From: Dugong dugon
Taxonomy: Eukaryota > Chordata > Mammalia > Sirenia > Dugongidae
NCBI GenBank assembly: GCA_030035585.1
Contig: CM057460.1
Span: forward strand, 126,836,714 to 126,900,713
Direction of reading: 5' to 3'
DNA: 64,000 nt
Numbering within the stretch: position 1 is the first letter of the stretch; each line of letters starts with the position of its first letter. The notes beneath the pieces were generated by a model, which saw nothing but the letters and a program-made list of their open reading frames with translations, had not been told where the DNA came from and did not search any database. The position numbers and the translations under genes were made by a program. Shown here piece after piece: positions 12,298 through 24,893 of the stretch.

Positions 12298-12540
12298 GTT
12301 GTTGTTCTTAGGTGCCATCAAGTCGGTTCCAACTCACAGTGACCCAGTGTACAACAGAACAAAACACTGCCCTATCCTATGCCATCTTCACAACCATTAT
12401 TATGATTGAGTCCATTGTTGCAGCCACTGTGTCAGTCCATTTAGTTGAGGGTCTTCCTCTTTTTTGCTGACCATCTAATTTACCAAGCATGATGTCCTTC
12501 TCCAGGGACTGGTCCCTCCTGATAACATGTCCAAAGTATG

Positions 12541-13051
12541 TGTCTTAGTTATCTAGTGCTGCCATAACAGAAATACCACAAGTGCAATGCTTTAACAAAG
12601 AGAAATTTATTCTCTCACCATCCAGTAGGCTAGAAGTCTGAATTCAGGGTGTCAGCTCTATGGGAAGGCTTTCTTGCTCTGTCAGTTCTGGGGGAGGATC
12701 CTTTTCATCCGTTGTCCCCTTGTCTAGGAGTTTCTCAGCCCAGGAACTTCGGGTCCAAAGGAAACACTGCTTTTTTTGTGGTATAAGGTCCCCATATCTC
12801 TCTGCTTGCTTCTCTCTTTTGTATCTCAAAAGACATTGATTTAAGATACAGTCTAATCTTGTAGATTGAATCCTGCATCATTAACATGACTGCTCCTAAT
12901 CCCACCTTATTAACATCATAGAGGTAGGATTTACAATACATGGGAAAATCACATCAGATGACAAAATGGTGGACAGTCACACAATACTGGGAATCATGGA
13001 CTAGCCAAGTTGACACACATTTTTGGGGGAGACATAATTCAATCCATTACA
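12541..13051 (-). mobile_element. Solo LTR, ERVL-MaLR-type
   Basis: A 511-bp solo LTR inside the RTE, at the 'cttcgtctcacatactttgg' site of the RTE C-terminal coding region. Its flanks GTATG and ATACA look like a diverged 5-bp duplication. Same type as 8641-9168. Confidence 0.87.
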
Positions 13052-13510
13052 ATACATGAGACGAAGTCTCGCCATCCTTGCTTCTAGAAAGCATTCTGGC
13101 TGTACTTCTTCCACGACAGATTTGTTCATTCTTCTGGCAAGCCATGGTATATTCAATATTCTTCACTAACACCATAACTGAAAGACATCAATTCCTCTTC
13201 CAGTCTTCCTTATGCATTGTTGAGCTTTCACATGCATATGAGGTGATTGAAAACACCATGGCTTGGGTCAGGTGCACCTTAGTCCTTAAAGTGACATTTA
13301 TGCTTTTTAACACTTTAAAGAAGTCTTTTGTAGCAGATTTGCCCAATGCAATTGGTCATTTGATTTCTTGATGCTGCTTCCATGGGTGTTGATCGTGAAT
13401 CCAAGTAAAATTAGATCCTTGACTTCAGTATTTTCTTCATTTATCATGATGTTGCTTATTGGTCCAATTGTGAGGATTTTTGTTTTCTTTATGTTGAGAT
13501 GTAATCCGTA

Positions 13511-13720
13511 CTAAATGCTGCAGTCTTTGATCTTCATCAGTAAGTGCTTCAAATCCTGTTCACTTTCAGCAAGCAAGGTTGTGTCATCTGCATATCGAAG
13601 ATCGTTAATGAGTCTTCCTTCAATCCCGACGCCCTGTTCTTCATATAGTCCAGCTTTTTGAATTATTTGCTCATCATACATATTGAATAAGTATGGTGAA
13701 AGTATACAATCCTGAGGCAC
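13511..13720 (-). pseudogene. RTE reverse transcriptase fragment with YADD box
   Basis: A 69-codon frame with 'CILSPYLFNMYDEQII', 'GIEGRLINDLRYADDTTLLA' and 'KHLLMKIKD'. This is the RT palm with the catalytic YADD intact. It is the best-kept active site among the RTE copies here, but it sits in a disrupted ORF. Confidence 0.85.
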
Positions 13721-14153
13721 ACCTTCCTGATTTCAAACCATGCCGTATCCCCTTGTTCTGTTTGAACAACTGCCTCTTGGTCTATGTACAGGTTCTGCAC
13801 ACAATTAAGTGTTCTGGAATTCCCTTTTTTTTCAATGTTATCCTTAATTTGTTATGATCAACATAGTCGAATGCCTTTGCATAGTCACTAAAACACAGGT
13901 AAACATCTTTCTGGCATTCTCTGCTTTAATCTGAGATCCATCTAATATTAACAATGATATTCCTTGTTCCACGTCCTCTTCTGAATCTGGCTTGAATTTC
14001 TGACAGTTCCCTATTGATGTATTGCTGCAATTGCTTTTGAACGATCTTCAGCAAAATTTTACTTGCATGTGATATCAGTGATATTGTTCAATAATTTATG
14101 CATGCTGTTGGATTACTTTCTTTGGAATGAGTGCAAATATGGTTCTCTTTCAG

Positions 14154-14561
14154 TCAGTTGGCCAGGTAGCTGTCTTCCAAATTTCTTTGCATACATGAGT
14201 GGGTACCTCCAGCACTTCGTCTTGTTTGTTGAAACATCTCAGATGGTATTCTGTCAATTCCTGGAGCCTTGTTTTTCACCAATGCCTTCAGTGCAGTTTG
14301 GACTTCTTCCTTCAGTACCATCAATTCTTGATCATATGCTACCTTCCCTGAAATGGTTGAAATTCGACCGATTCTCTTTGGTACAGTGACTCTGTGTATT
14401 CCTTCCATCTTTGTTTCATGCTTCCTGTGCCGTTTAATATTTTCCCAGTAGATTCCTTCAATATTACAACTCAAGACTTGAATTTTTTCTTCATTTCTTT
14501 CAGCTTGAGAAATGCCAAGTGTGTTCTTACTTTTTGGTTTTCTAATTCTAGGTCTTTGCAC
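14154..14561 (-). pseudogene. RTE reverse transcriptase N-terminal fragment
   Basis: A 135-codon frame with 'ELMVLKEEVQTALKALVKNK' and 'APGIDRIPSEMFQ', the region just before the RT core in RTE proteins. It ends 'RNLEDSYLAN', matching 'NLEDSYIANRL' in the copy near 9230 on the other strand. Confidence 0.8.
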
Positions 14562-14932
14562 ATTTAATTATAATAGTTTACGTTGTCTTCTTGAACTGCC
14601 CTTTGAAATCTTCTATTCAACTCTTGTACTTTATCATTTCTTCCTTTCGCTTTAGCTCCTCTATGTTCAATAGCATGTTTCAGAGTTTATCCTGACACCC
14701 ATGCTGATCTTTTCTTTCTTTCCTGTCTTTTTAACAGCCTCTTGCTTTCTTTATGTATGGTGTCCTTCATGTCATTCTACAACTTATCTGATCTTCAGTC
14801 ATTAGTGTTCAACACATCAAATCTATTCTTGAGATGGTTTCTAAATTCAGGTGGGATATACTCAAGGTCGTACTTTGGCTCTTATGGACTTGTTCTAATT
14901 TTCTTCAGCTTCAACTTGAACTTGCCCATGAG

Positions 14933-15763
14933 CTATTGATGGTCTGTTCTGCAGTCGGCCCCTGGCCTTGTTGTGACTGATGATCTTGAGATTTTCCATT
15001 GTCTCTTTCCAAAGGTGTAGTCAGTTTGACTCCTGTGCATTCCATCTGGCAAGGTCTGTGTGCATAGTTGCCATTTATGTTGTTGAAAAAAGTTATTTGC
15101 AATGAAGAAGTTGTTGGTCTTGCAAAATTCTATCATGTGATCTCTGGCATTGTGCCTATCACCAAGGCCATATTTTCCAACTACTGTCCCTTCTTCTTTG
15201 TTTCCAACTTTTGCCTTCCAATCATCAGTAATTAGCAATGCATCTTGATTTCATGTTCAATCAATTTCAGATTGCAGAAGTTGGTAAAAATCTTCAGTTT
15301 CTTCATCTTTGGCCTCAGTGGTTGGTGGGTAAATTTGAATAACAGTGGTATTAATTGGTCTTCCTTGTAGGCGTATGGATATTTTCCTATTACTGACAGC
15401 GTTGTACTTCAGGATGGATCTTGAAATGTTCTTTTGGACAATGGATGCAATGCCATTCCTCTTCAATTTGTCATTCTTGGCATAGTAGATCATATGATTG
15501 TCTGATTCAAAATGGCCAATACCAGTCCATTGCAGCTCACTAATGCCTAGAATATCAATGTTTATATGTTCCAAATCATTTTTGATGATTTCCAATTTTC
15601 CTAGAGTTGTGCTTCCTACATTCCACATTCCAATTATTAATGGATGTTTACAGCTGTTTCTTCTCGTTTTGAATAGTGTCATATCAGCAAATGAAGGTCC
15701 CCAAAGCTTTACTCTATCCACGTCATTAAGGTCGACTCCACTTTGAGAAGGCAAGCTCTTCAC
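14933..15763 (-). pseudogene. RTE AP-type endonuclease remnant
   Basis: Two frames cover it: 15257-15763 (168 codons: 'GMWNVGSTTLGKLEII', 'DILGISELQWTGIGHF') and 14933-15238 ('DDWKAKVGNKEEGTVVGKYG', 'TRPGADCRTDH'). These are the N-terminal Asn and Glu boxes and the C-terminal Asp-His box of exonuclease/endonuclease/phosphatase-fold LINE endonucleases, which nick the target to prime reverse transcription. In the middle box D-W-N has become D-W-K. The frame break and this change show it is dead. Confidence 0.82.
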
Positions 15764-16019
15764 CAGTCATATCTGGAATGCCTTCCAACCTGAGGGGCTC
15801 ATCTTCTGGCACTATATCAAACAATGTTCCACCGCTGTTTGTAAGTTTTTTAGTGGCTAATTTTTTTTTCAGAAGTAGACCTGTGTTAGTCTAGAAGCTC
15901 AATTGAAACCTGTCTGCCATGGGTGACCCTGCTGTTATTTGAAATACTGGTGGCATAGCTTCCAGCATCACAGCAATACTCAAGCCGCCCCTGTAGAACA
16001 AACTGACAGAAGTGTGGGG

Positions 16020-16475
16020 AAAAGTGATATAGAAGATATTTAAAAGAACCAAATAGAACTTCTAGAACTAACAATTACATAAATTCAATTAAGAACTCAA
16101 TAAATGAGACCCAGCTGAAGAAAGAATTAGTAAATTGGAGAATAGATCAAAAGAAATTATGTAGACTGCATCATTGGATTACCAAAAGAAAAAGGGAAAA
16201 AATGCAAAAGAGAGCTTGAGAAACATAAATGATATAGTAAGAAGACCTATTAGAATAGGGCAGAGGCACGTTTAAAGAGATATCTGTGGATAATCTTCCC
16301 GAACTAAAGCTACAGATTAAAAGAGCCCAACACATGCCAAGCAGAATGAATGAAAGGAAATTCACCTCATCATAATAAAATTACACTACAGAAAACCAAA
16401 TCAAAGAGAAAATCTTAAAAACAGGTAGAGGAAAAAGAAATATTACCAACAAAGGAGTGACAGTTGACTATGGGC
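16020..16475 (+). mobile_element. Ancient L1/HAL1 ORF1 region, right part
   Basis: 'Tttaaaagaaccaaatagaa', 'gaaagaattagtaaattgga' and 'aaagagaaaatcttaaaaac' match the ORF1 coding region of old L1/HAL1. Its first 11 bases are target-site copy 3 of the RTE insertion. Confidence 0.7.
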
Positions 16476-17201
16476 CTGTTTCTGATTTTTGTTATCTGAG
16501 TTTTCGTGGGAGGAAAAAAAAAAAAAAAGAGGCTAAAGGAGACTTTTAATGTTGTATAGAACTTTTGACACTGAAACCACAAGTTGTGAATATTTATGAA
16601 AAAACAAGAGATATGAATTTTAAAACATAAGTTTTTCTGAGATGCTACATGGAAAACCATAAATAAATTAAGAATAAAAAAGTAGACAATACATTTATTT
16701 GTATGTATAAATTATTAATTCTTTAAGTCTTGGTAGATATACATATTGACTCACTTCTTAGCGATTAAAATTAATGCTAATCTATACTATAGTTGTTAGA
16801 GGTATGTTTAGAAAAAGTTGCATTAGTTGGAAGTAACAACAATAACCCCTTTGGTGCCAGCTACTGACTCTGCAGGCATATTGCCCATGTTAGGGATTTG
16901 ATAGGAACTTTTCTTATAGAGTTTATTGCTGAGATATAGTATTTATTCCTTGGTCTTGTGGACTGTTTCTTCCCTTATCATCAGCCCTCTGACTTCTGCC
17001 AGATCAGGGTGGTAACTATTTAGTAGCTTTCAAGAACAAAGGCATTCCACTTTACAAACAGTTTCTCATCAGAGACAATCTCCTTGTAACACATACTGTT
17101 CATTGTTATTGAACACATGTTCTAATGCAGGTTACTCCAGGTAAGATGTAAGACACCAAATCAAAGCGAAGGGCCAGTTGGGAAACTAGCCATATACTTG
17201 G
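16476..17201. other. No recognised feature
   Basis: A short A-run at about 16515-16528. Otherwise no gene or repeat was supported; the first part may still be ancient L1. Confidence 0.4.
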
Positions 17202-18259
17202 TGTATAAGTCAGGGTTCTCCAGAAAAATAGAACCAGTAAGATACATATATGTACATACAAACAGATTTATTTTAAGGAATTGATTCACGTGATTGTGGG
17301 CCTGTTAGGTCTGAAATTTGTGGGCAGGAGGCAACTCAGGCAAGTGTTGTTGTTGAAGTAGTTTTTTTTAAAATTTTTCCCGTACAAAAATTTATACATA
17401 CATTGTTATGTGACTCTAATTGCTCTCCCCATACTGTGACAGCACACTCCTCCTTTCCACTCCTGATTTCCCGTGTCCGTTCAACCAGCTCCTAACCCTC
17501 TCTGCCTTCCCATCTCAACTCCGGACAGAAGATGCCCACTTAGTCTCTTGTATCTATTTGAGCTAAGAGGCACACTCCTCACGAGTATCACTTTGTGTCC
17601 CACAGTCCAGTCTAATCCCTGTCTGAAGTGTTGGCCTTGGAAGTTGTTTTAGTTCTGGGCTGATAGAGAATCCAGGGGCCATGCTTTCCATAGTTCCTCC
17701 AGTCTCAGTCAGACCATTAAGTCCAGTCTTCTTACTAGAATTTGAGTTCTGCACCTCACCATTCTCCTGCTCCATCCAGGACTCTCTGTTGTGTTCCCTG
17801 TCAGGGCGGTCACTGGTTGTAGCTGGGCACTATCTAGTTCTTCTGGTCTCAGGCTAATGAAGTCTCTGGTTTATGTGGCCCTTTCTGTCTCTTGGGCTAA
17901 TGCTTTCCTTGTGTCTTTGGTGTTCTTCATTCTCCTTTACTCCAGGTGGTTGGGACCAATTGATGCATCTTAGATGGCCACTTGCAAGCTTTTAAGACCA
18001 CAGACGCCACTCACCAAAGTAGGATGCAGAACATTTTCTTAATAAGCTTTGTTATGCCAATTGACTTAGATGTCCCCTGAAAGCATGGTCCCCAGACCCC
18101 TACCTCTGCTACTCTGTCCCTCAAAGTGTTTGAGTGTATTCAGGAAACTTCTTAGCTTTGGTTTAGTCCAGTTGTGCTGACTTCCCCTGTAGTGTGTGCT
18201 GTCCTTCCTTCACCTAAGATAATTCTTACCTACTATCTAGTTAGAAAATAACCTTCTCC

Positions 18260-21200
18260 CTCCCCCCCCCCACCCTCGTAACCATCAAAGAGTGTTTTCT
18301 TCTGTGTTTAAACCTTTCTTGAGTTATTATAATAGTGGTCTTATACAATATTTGTCCTTCTGTAACTGACTAAATTCACTCAGCATAATGACCTCCAGCT
18401 TCCTCCATGTTATGTTTCACGGCTTCATCGTTGTTCTTTATCGTTGCGTAGTACTCCATTGTGTGGATATACCATAATTTGTTTATCCATTTGTCCGTTG
18501 ATGGGCATCTAGATTGTTTTCATCTTTTTGCTATTGTCAACAGTGCTGCAGTGAACATGGGTGTGCATATATCTATTTGTGTGATGGCTCTTATTTCTCT
18601 AGGATATATTCCAAGGAGCAGGATGGCTGGATCATATGGTACTTCTATTTCTAGTTTTCTGAGGAAGCGCCAAATCGATTTACAAAGTGGTTGTACCATT
18701 TTACATTCCCACCAACAGTGTATAAGTGTCCCGGTCTCTCCACAACCTCTGCAGCATTTATTGTTTTGTGTTTTTTTGGATTAATGCTGGCCTCGTTGGG
18801 GTGAGATGATGTCTCACTGTAGTTTTGATCTGCATTTCTCTAATGGCTAATGATCGTGAGCATTTCTTCATGTGTCTGTTAGCCCCCTGAATATTTTCTT
18901 TGATGAAGTGCCCGTTCATATCATTTGCCCCTTTTTTAATTGGGTTATTTGTCTTTTCATTGTTGAGGTTTTGCAGTATCTTGTAGATTTTAGAGATTAG
19001 ACGCTGATCGGATTTGTCGTAGCCAAAAATTTTTTCCAGTCTGTAGATTGTCTTTTGACTCTTTTGGTGAAGTCTTTTGATGAGCATAAATGTTTGATTT
19101 TTAGGAGCTCCCATTTATCTGCTCTGTCTTCTGGTGCTTGTGCATTGTTGCTTATCATTCATATTGTGTTTATGCCATGTATTAGGGGTCCTAGCGTTAT
19201 CCCTATTTTTTTTCCATGATCTTTATAGTTTTTGATTTTATATTTAAGTCTTTGATCCATTTTGAGTTAGTTTTTGTGCATGGTGTGAGGTATGGGTCTC
19301 GTTTCAGTTTTCTGCAGGTGGATATCCAGTTCTGCCAGCACGATTTGTTAAAGAGACTGTCTTTTCCCCAATTAGCAGACTTTGGGACTTTGTCAAATAT
19401 CAGCTGCTCATAGGTGGATGAATTTATGTCTGGATTCTCAATTCTGTTCCATTGCTCTATGTATCTGTTGTTGTACGACTACCGTGGTGGTATAATAGGC
19501 TCTAAAATCAGATAGTGTGAGGCCTCTTACTTTGTTCTTCTTCTTGAGTAATGCTTTACTTATTCGGGGCCTCTTCCCTTTCCATATAAAGTTGGTGATT
19601 TGTTTCTCCATCTCATTAAAAAATGCCGGTGGAATTTGGAGTGGGATTGCATTGTATCTGTAGATCACTTTGGGTAGAACTGACATTTCACAATGTTGAG
19701 TTTACCTATCCATGAGCAAGGTTTGTTCTTCCACTTATGCAGGTCTCTTTTGGTTTCCTGCAGTCGTATCTTGTAGTCTTCATTGTATAGGTCTTTTACG
19801 TCTCTGGTTAGATTTATTCCTAAGTATTTTATCTTCTTGAGGGCTAATGTAAATGGTATTGATTTGTGATTTCCACTTCAAGGTTTTTTTTTTTTGGTGT
19901 AAGGAATCCAACTGATTTTTGTATGTTTGTCTTGTATCCTGAAACTTTGCTGAAATCTATTAGTTCCAGTAGTTTTCTTGTGGATTGTTTGGGGTTTTCT
20001 GTGTGTAAGATCATATCATCTGCAAATAGAGATACTTTGACTTCTTCCCTACCAATTTGGATGCGCTTTATTTCTTTTTCTAGCCTAATTGCTCTGGCCA
20101 GGACCTCCAGCACAATGTTGAATAAGAGTGGTGATAAAGGGCATCCTTGTCTGGTTTCCCTTCTCAAGGAGAATGCTTTCAAAGTCTCTCCATTTAGGAT
20201 GATGTTGGCTGTTGGCTTTGTATAAATGCTCTTAGTTATATTGAGGAATTTCCCTTCTATTCCTGTTTTGTTGAGAGTTTTTATCATGAATGGGTGTTGG
20301 ACTTTGTCAAATGCTTTTTCTGCATCGATTGATAAGATCATGTGGTTCTTATCTTTTTTTTTATTTATGTGATGGATTACATTGATTGTTTTTCTAATGT
20401 TGAACCATCCCTGCCTACCTGGTATAAATCCCACTTGATCATGGTGAACTATTTTTTTGATATGTTGCTAATTCCATTGGCTAGAATTTTGTTGAGGATT
20501 TTTACGTCAATGTTCATGAGGGATATTGGTCTGTCATTTTCTTTTTTTGTGGTGTCATTACCTGGTATCAGGGTTATGCTGGCTTTCTATGCTCTGAAAT
20601 ACCTTTAGTAGTAGTGGTGTTAACTCTTCTCTGAATGTTTGGTAGAATTCTCCAGTGAAGCCATCTGGGCAAGGGTTTTTGTTGTTGCTGGGAGTTTTTT
20701 AATTACCGTTTCAATCTCTTCTTTTGTTATGGGTTTATTTAGTTGTTCTACCTCTGTTTGTGTTAGTTTAGGTAGGTAGTGAGTTTCTAGAAATTTGTCG
20801 ATTTCCTCTAGGTTTTCAAATTTGTTAGAGTACAATTTTTCATAGGATTCTGTTATGATTCTTTTAATTTCAGTTGGTTCTGTTGTGATATCACCCATCT
20901 CATTTCTTATATGGGTTATCTGCATCCACTCCTGTTTTTCTTTTGTCAGTTTGGCCAATAGTTTATCAGTTTTGTTGATCTTTTCAAAGAACCAGCTTTT
21001 GGTCTTGTTAACTCTTTCAGTTGTTTTTCTATTCTCTATTTCATTTAATTCTTCTCTAATTCTTATTATTTCCTTTCTTCTGGCACCTGAGAGCTTCTTT
21101 TGCTGCTCTCTTTCTACTTGTTCCAGTTGTAGGGTTAATGTTTTGATTATGGCCCTTTCTTCTTTTTGGATGTGTGCATTTATTGCTATAAACTGACCTC

Positions 21201-22133
21201 TGAGCACTGCTTTTGCGTGTCCCAAAGGTTCTGGTAGGATGTGTTTTCATTCTCATTTGATTCTATGAATTTCTTTATTCCATTCTTAATTTCTTCTATA
21301 ACCCAGTAGTTTTTGAGCAAGGTGTTCTTCAGTTTCCATGTGTTTGACTTTTTTTCTCTGCTTTTTCTGTTGTTGATTTCTATTTTAGTGGCTTTATGGT
21401 CAGAAAAGTTGCTTTGTAATATTTCAATGCTTTGGATTTTGTTAAAGCTTGCTTTATGGCCTAATATGTCATCTATTCTGGACAGCGTTCCATGTGCATT
21501 GGAAAAGAAAGTATATTTGGCAGCTGTTGGGTGGAGTGTTCGGTATATGTCTATGAGATCGAGTTGGCTGTTAGTAGCATTTAGCTCTTCTGTGTCTTCA
21601 TTGAGCTTCTTTCTGGATGTTCTGTCCTTTACCGGAAGTGGTGTGTTGAAGTCTCCTACTACTATTGTGGAGCTGTCTATCTCTCTTTTCAGTGCTGTTA
21701 GTGTTTGTTATATGTATTTTGGAGCCCTATCATTGGGTGCATAAATATTTATTATAGGTATGTCCTCCTGGTGTATTGACCCTTTAATCATTATATGGGG
21801 TCCTTCCTTATTCTTTGTGGTGGATTTTACTTTAAAGTCTATTTTGTCAGAGATTAATATTGCCACTTCTGCTCTTTTTTGAGTGTTGTTTGCTTGATAT
21901 ATGTTTTTTTCATCCTTTGAGTTTTAGTTTGTTTGTGTCTTTAAGTCTAAGGTGTGTGTGTCTCTTGTAGGTAGCATATATACAGACTGTATTTTTTTTA
22001 TCCAGTATGCCACTGTCTGTCTTTTTATTGGTGCATTTGGTCCATTTATGTTCAGCGTAATTATTGATAGGTATGAGTTAATGCTGTCATTTTTTTGTCT
22101 TTTTTGTGTGTGTTCACAGTTTCTTTGTTCCAC
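18260..22133 (-). pseudogene. L1 ORF2 remnant (endonuclease, reverse transcriptase)
   Basis: The start is at 22133 with 'YLSIITLNINGPNAPIKR', the L1 endonuclease N-terminus. A connecting region is seen at 20620-21225. The RT core at 19844-20434 (196 codons) has '[20 protein letters not shown]', '[16 protein letters not shown]', '[20 protein letters not shown]' and an intact FADDMIL box. C-terminal text is at 18758-19114 and 19438-19686. Normal ORF2 is about 1,270 residues; here the longest frame is about 200, so the gene is dead. The exact stop is uncertain. Confidence 0.88.
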
Positions 22134-22537
22134 TTAATTTTCTGTGCTGAGTCATTTTTCTTTATGTATTTTCTTTTCATCTTTTTCATTGTTGTTGATT
22201 TTGTGTTTTGCTCAGTCTTTATATTTTTCTAGTTTTTTTATTTTGACTTGTAGGATTCTTAGTTTCCTTTGTGGTTACCTTAATATTTACCTCTATTTTT
22301 CTAAGTTTATACCAGTCTTTTATTTCTATATATTGCCTTGACCTTGTCTCCATATGAAAAATCTATATCTACTTTTTTTAGTCCCTCTTTTTTGTTTTAA
22401 TGTTGTCATCTTTTACGTATTGACTTCTGTTTCCCTATTTTCAGTGTTTTAGCTTTGATTTACTTTTGTGACTTCCCTATCTGCATTGATATCTGGTTGC
22501 TCTGTCCTGTGTTCTAGTCTTGGGTTGTTATCTGATG

Positions 22538-23533
22538 TTACTGATTTTCTAACCAGAGGACTCTTTTTAGTATTTCTTGTAATTTTGGTTTGGTTTTTGC
22601 AAATTCCCTAAACTTCTGTTTATCTGGAAATGCCCTAATTTCACCATCATATTTGAGAGACAGTTGTGCTGGATATATAATTCTTGGCTGTCAGTTTTTT
22701 TCCTTCAAAGCTTTATATATGGCATCCCATTGCCTTCTTGCTTGCATGGTTTCTGCTGAGTAGTCCGAGCTTATTCTTATTGACTCTCCTTTGTAGATGA
22801 CTTTTCGTTTATCCCTAACCACTCTTCAAATTCTCTCTTTATCTTTGGTTTTGGCAAGTTTGATTATAATATGTCTTGGTGACTCTCTTTTGGGATCTAC
22901 CTTATGTGGTGTTTGATGAGCATCTTAGATAGATATCTTGTCATCTTTCATGATATCGGGGAAGTTTTCTGCCAACAAATCTTCAACAATTCTCTCTGTG
23001 TTTTCTGTTATTCCCCCCTGTTCCAGTACTCCAATCACTCGTAGGTTATTCCTCTTGATAGAGTACCACATAATTCTTAGGGTTTCTTCATTTTTTTTAA
23101 ATCCTTTTATCTGATTTTTCCTCAAATAAGTTGCTGTCAAGTGCTTTATCATCAGTCTCACTAGTTCTGACTTCCATTGCCTCAATTCTGCTCCTATGAC
23201 TTTCTATTGAGTTGTCTAATTCTGAAATTTTATTGTTAATCTTCTGGATTTCTGATTGCTCTTTCTCTATGGATTCTTGCAGCCTGTTAAATTTGTCATT
23301 ATGCTCTTCTCTAATCTTTTTAATTTCCTCTATTGCGTGTTCTGTGTTTTGCTTAATTTCCTTCCTAATTTTTTGAAGAGTTCTGTATATTAATCTTTTT
23401 TTTCTGCCTCCGGTAATTCGAAGAAATTTTCCTCCTCTGGAAAATTTCTAGATTCTTTATTTTGGGAGCTTGCTGAAGCCATCATGGATTGCCTCTTTAT
23501 GTGATTTGATATTGACTGTTGTCTCCGAGCCAT
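22538..23533 (-). pseudogene. L1 ORF1 remnant
   Basis: The span is 996 bp, or 331 codons plus stop, close to the usual ORF1p length. The start ATG at 23531-23533 opens MARRQQSISNHIKRQ; the end reads 'WLENQ' then stop at 22538-22540. A frame at 22925-23185 covers the start of the RNA-binding domain ('RNNLRVIGVLEQGG') and is in phase with the ATG. It ends at an in-frame TAA at 22925-22927 where relatives would have CAA. ORF1p is the trimeric RNA chaperone of the L1 particle. This copy cannot make it. Confidence 0.8.
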
Positions 23534-24893
23534 CAATAAGTTATTATATTTATTTATTTTATGTTTGTTTACTGTGCCTAGCTTCTTGTTTTGTTATGCC
23601 CAAATAGGCTGCTTATATGAGCTAGTTTGATTATTGGCACCTTTGAAGCTCTAATGTCCTGTCACCAGGTGGTTAGATCTGTTACTAGGTATGTGAGCTC
23701 AGGAGTCTGCCCACTCCTCCTGTATGGATTCAGCTCAGGTGCCCTGGTAGATAGCCACCAAGTGTGTGATGTAGTCTCTCACTTACAGTCCTAGACAGAC
23801 TTTGGTGATTGGTGTAGGCACAGGCATCTGGCTGCAGCAGGGGGACACACTCTGATCAAGGCAGGGAGCTGACAGCTGCTCCCGAGTGTCCAGGAGGAAG
23901 GCCTGTCCCTGTTGCCTAGAGCGTGTAGGTGGGTTGGTTTTACAGCCAGACTCTGAGCACCTAATGCTGTTGGCTGTGAGGACTGGGGGGCACCTCTTAT
24001 TCATGGGCCCCTCTCGCAGGTGACTAGGTGGCATGGGTGGAGCCACCAGTCCTCAGGCCCCTGATGTGGGTAGGTGAAGACCCTGCTTAATGGGCAGAGC
24101 AGTGTCAAATGTTAAGAACCTACCACTTCACAGCTGAAGCAGTTGAAGTTAGACTTCTGGTATATATACCCTGCTGTATTGCAGTAATGAGGGCCTACGC
24201 TGTTGAGATGGGCCCACACAAGTCTCTGCAGGGGAAAAGGTACTCAAAGTCCATGGATCCCTTATGCCTGTGCCTAGGCAAAACAGCTGTGCCTACCCTG
24301 GGTTCCTGGCTTAGGGGAGCCAGCAGTTTATTTTTTCCTGTTTATTAATTTGTTCACTCTCCAAGGCAGGGAGAATGGCTCTGGCATGTGACGGATCCTA
24401 CTTCCGGCCCAGGGGACTTGGCAATTGCTGAAGCCAGTCCAGGATCCAGTGCAGAGCAGGGAGTGGGGAGGTAAATAGGAGAGAAGTTTTTCCCTAAGGG
24501 GAGTGTTTTTTATCTGTGTGGTAAGCCGTATGCCAGTACTTAGCTTTTGCTGATGAAGGCTGCTTCTGGATGGCTGTGCAGACTCTCTGGCACTGGGTCT
24601 CTCCCGATGCAGAAAACGTGCCTCCCGAGCACTGCTGCTTGCCTGCCTCACCGCTCACCCACGAGCTGGTCAGGCCTGAAGGCCTCAGGCTCTTGCTGGG
24701 TCAGGTCTGGCAACTCCTCACTGCTTCCAAACCGTCTCTTCCTCCCCCACCACTCAGTCTGGTTCCTCAACTCTGCCTTTGATGTTCAGGGCTCCCACAT
24801 TGCCATATGTAATCGAATCACTTGTTTCTTCGGGTCTTTGTTGTAAGAGGGTCCACCGGAAAAGTCTGATTACTCCGCCATCTTGGCCCCCTC
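23534..24893 (-). promoter_or_regulatory. L1 5' UTR promoter with YY1-type site
   Basis: GC-richer than the rest of the element and about 1.36 kb long. Near the very 5' end, 24875-24888 reads GGCCAAGATGGCGG on the minus strand. This matches the YY1 site that positions transcription starts in human L1. Function here is inferred by analogy. Confidence 0.65.

Larger units (their letters stand above)
12298..16019 (-). mobile_element. Near full-length RTE (BovB-like) LINE, split by a solo LTR
   Basis: About 3.2 kb of RTE after removing the 511-bp LTR. From 5' (right) to 3' (left) it has a 5' UTR at about 15770-16019, AP-type endonuclease at about 14930-15765, a linker, RT at about 13500-14560, a C-terminal region, and the 3' tail CACCTAAGAACAACAAC. 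AAAAGTGATAT flanks it at 12287-12297 and 16020-16030. The single ORF is broken into at least five frames. Confidence 0.92.
17360..24893 (-). mobile_element. Full-length L1 LINE, inactive
   Basis: About 7.5 kb from a T-run (the tail of a minus-strand element) at 17361 to the 5' end GAGGGGGCCAAGATGGCGGA. Order from the right: 5' UTR 23534-24893, ORF1 22538-23533, inter-ORF, ORF2 about 18260-22133, 3' UTR about 17370-18260. Flanks GTTGTTGAAGT (17349-17359) and GATGTTGCAGT (24894-24904) agree at 9 of 11 bases, as a worn duplication. Both ORFs are broken by many stops and shifts. Confidence 0.93.

Noticed and set aside
21313-21744. 143-codon plus frame with hydrophobic stretches
   Set aside because: Antisense of L1 ORF2, which yields Leu/Phe-rich shadows.
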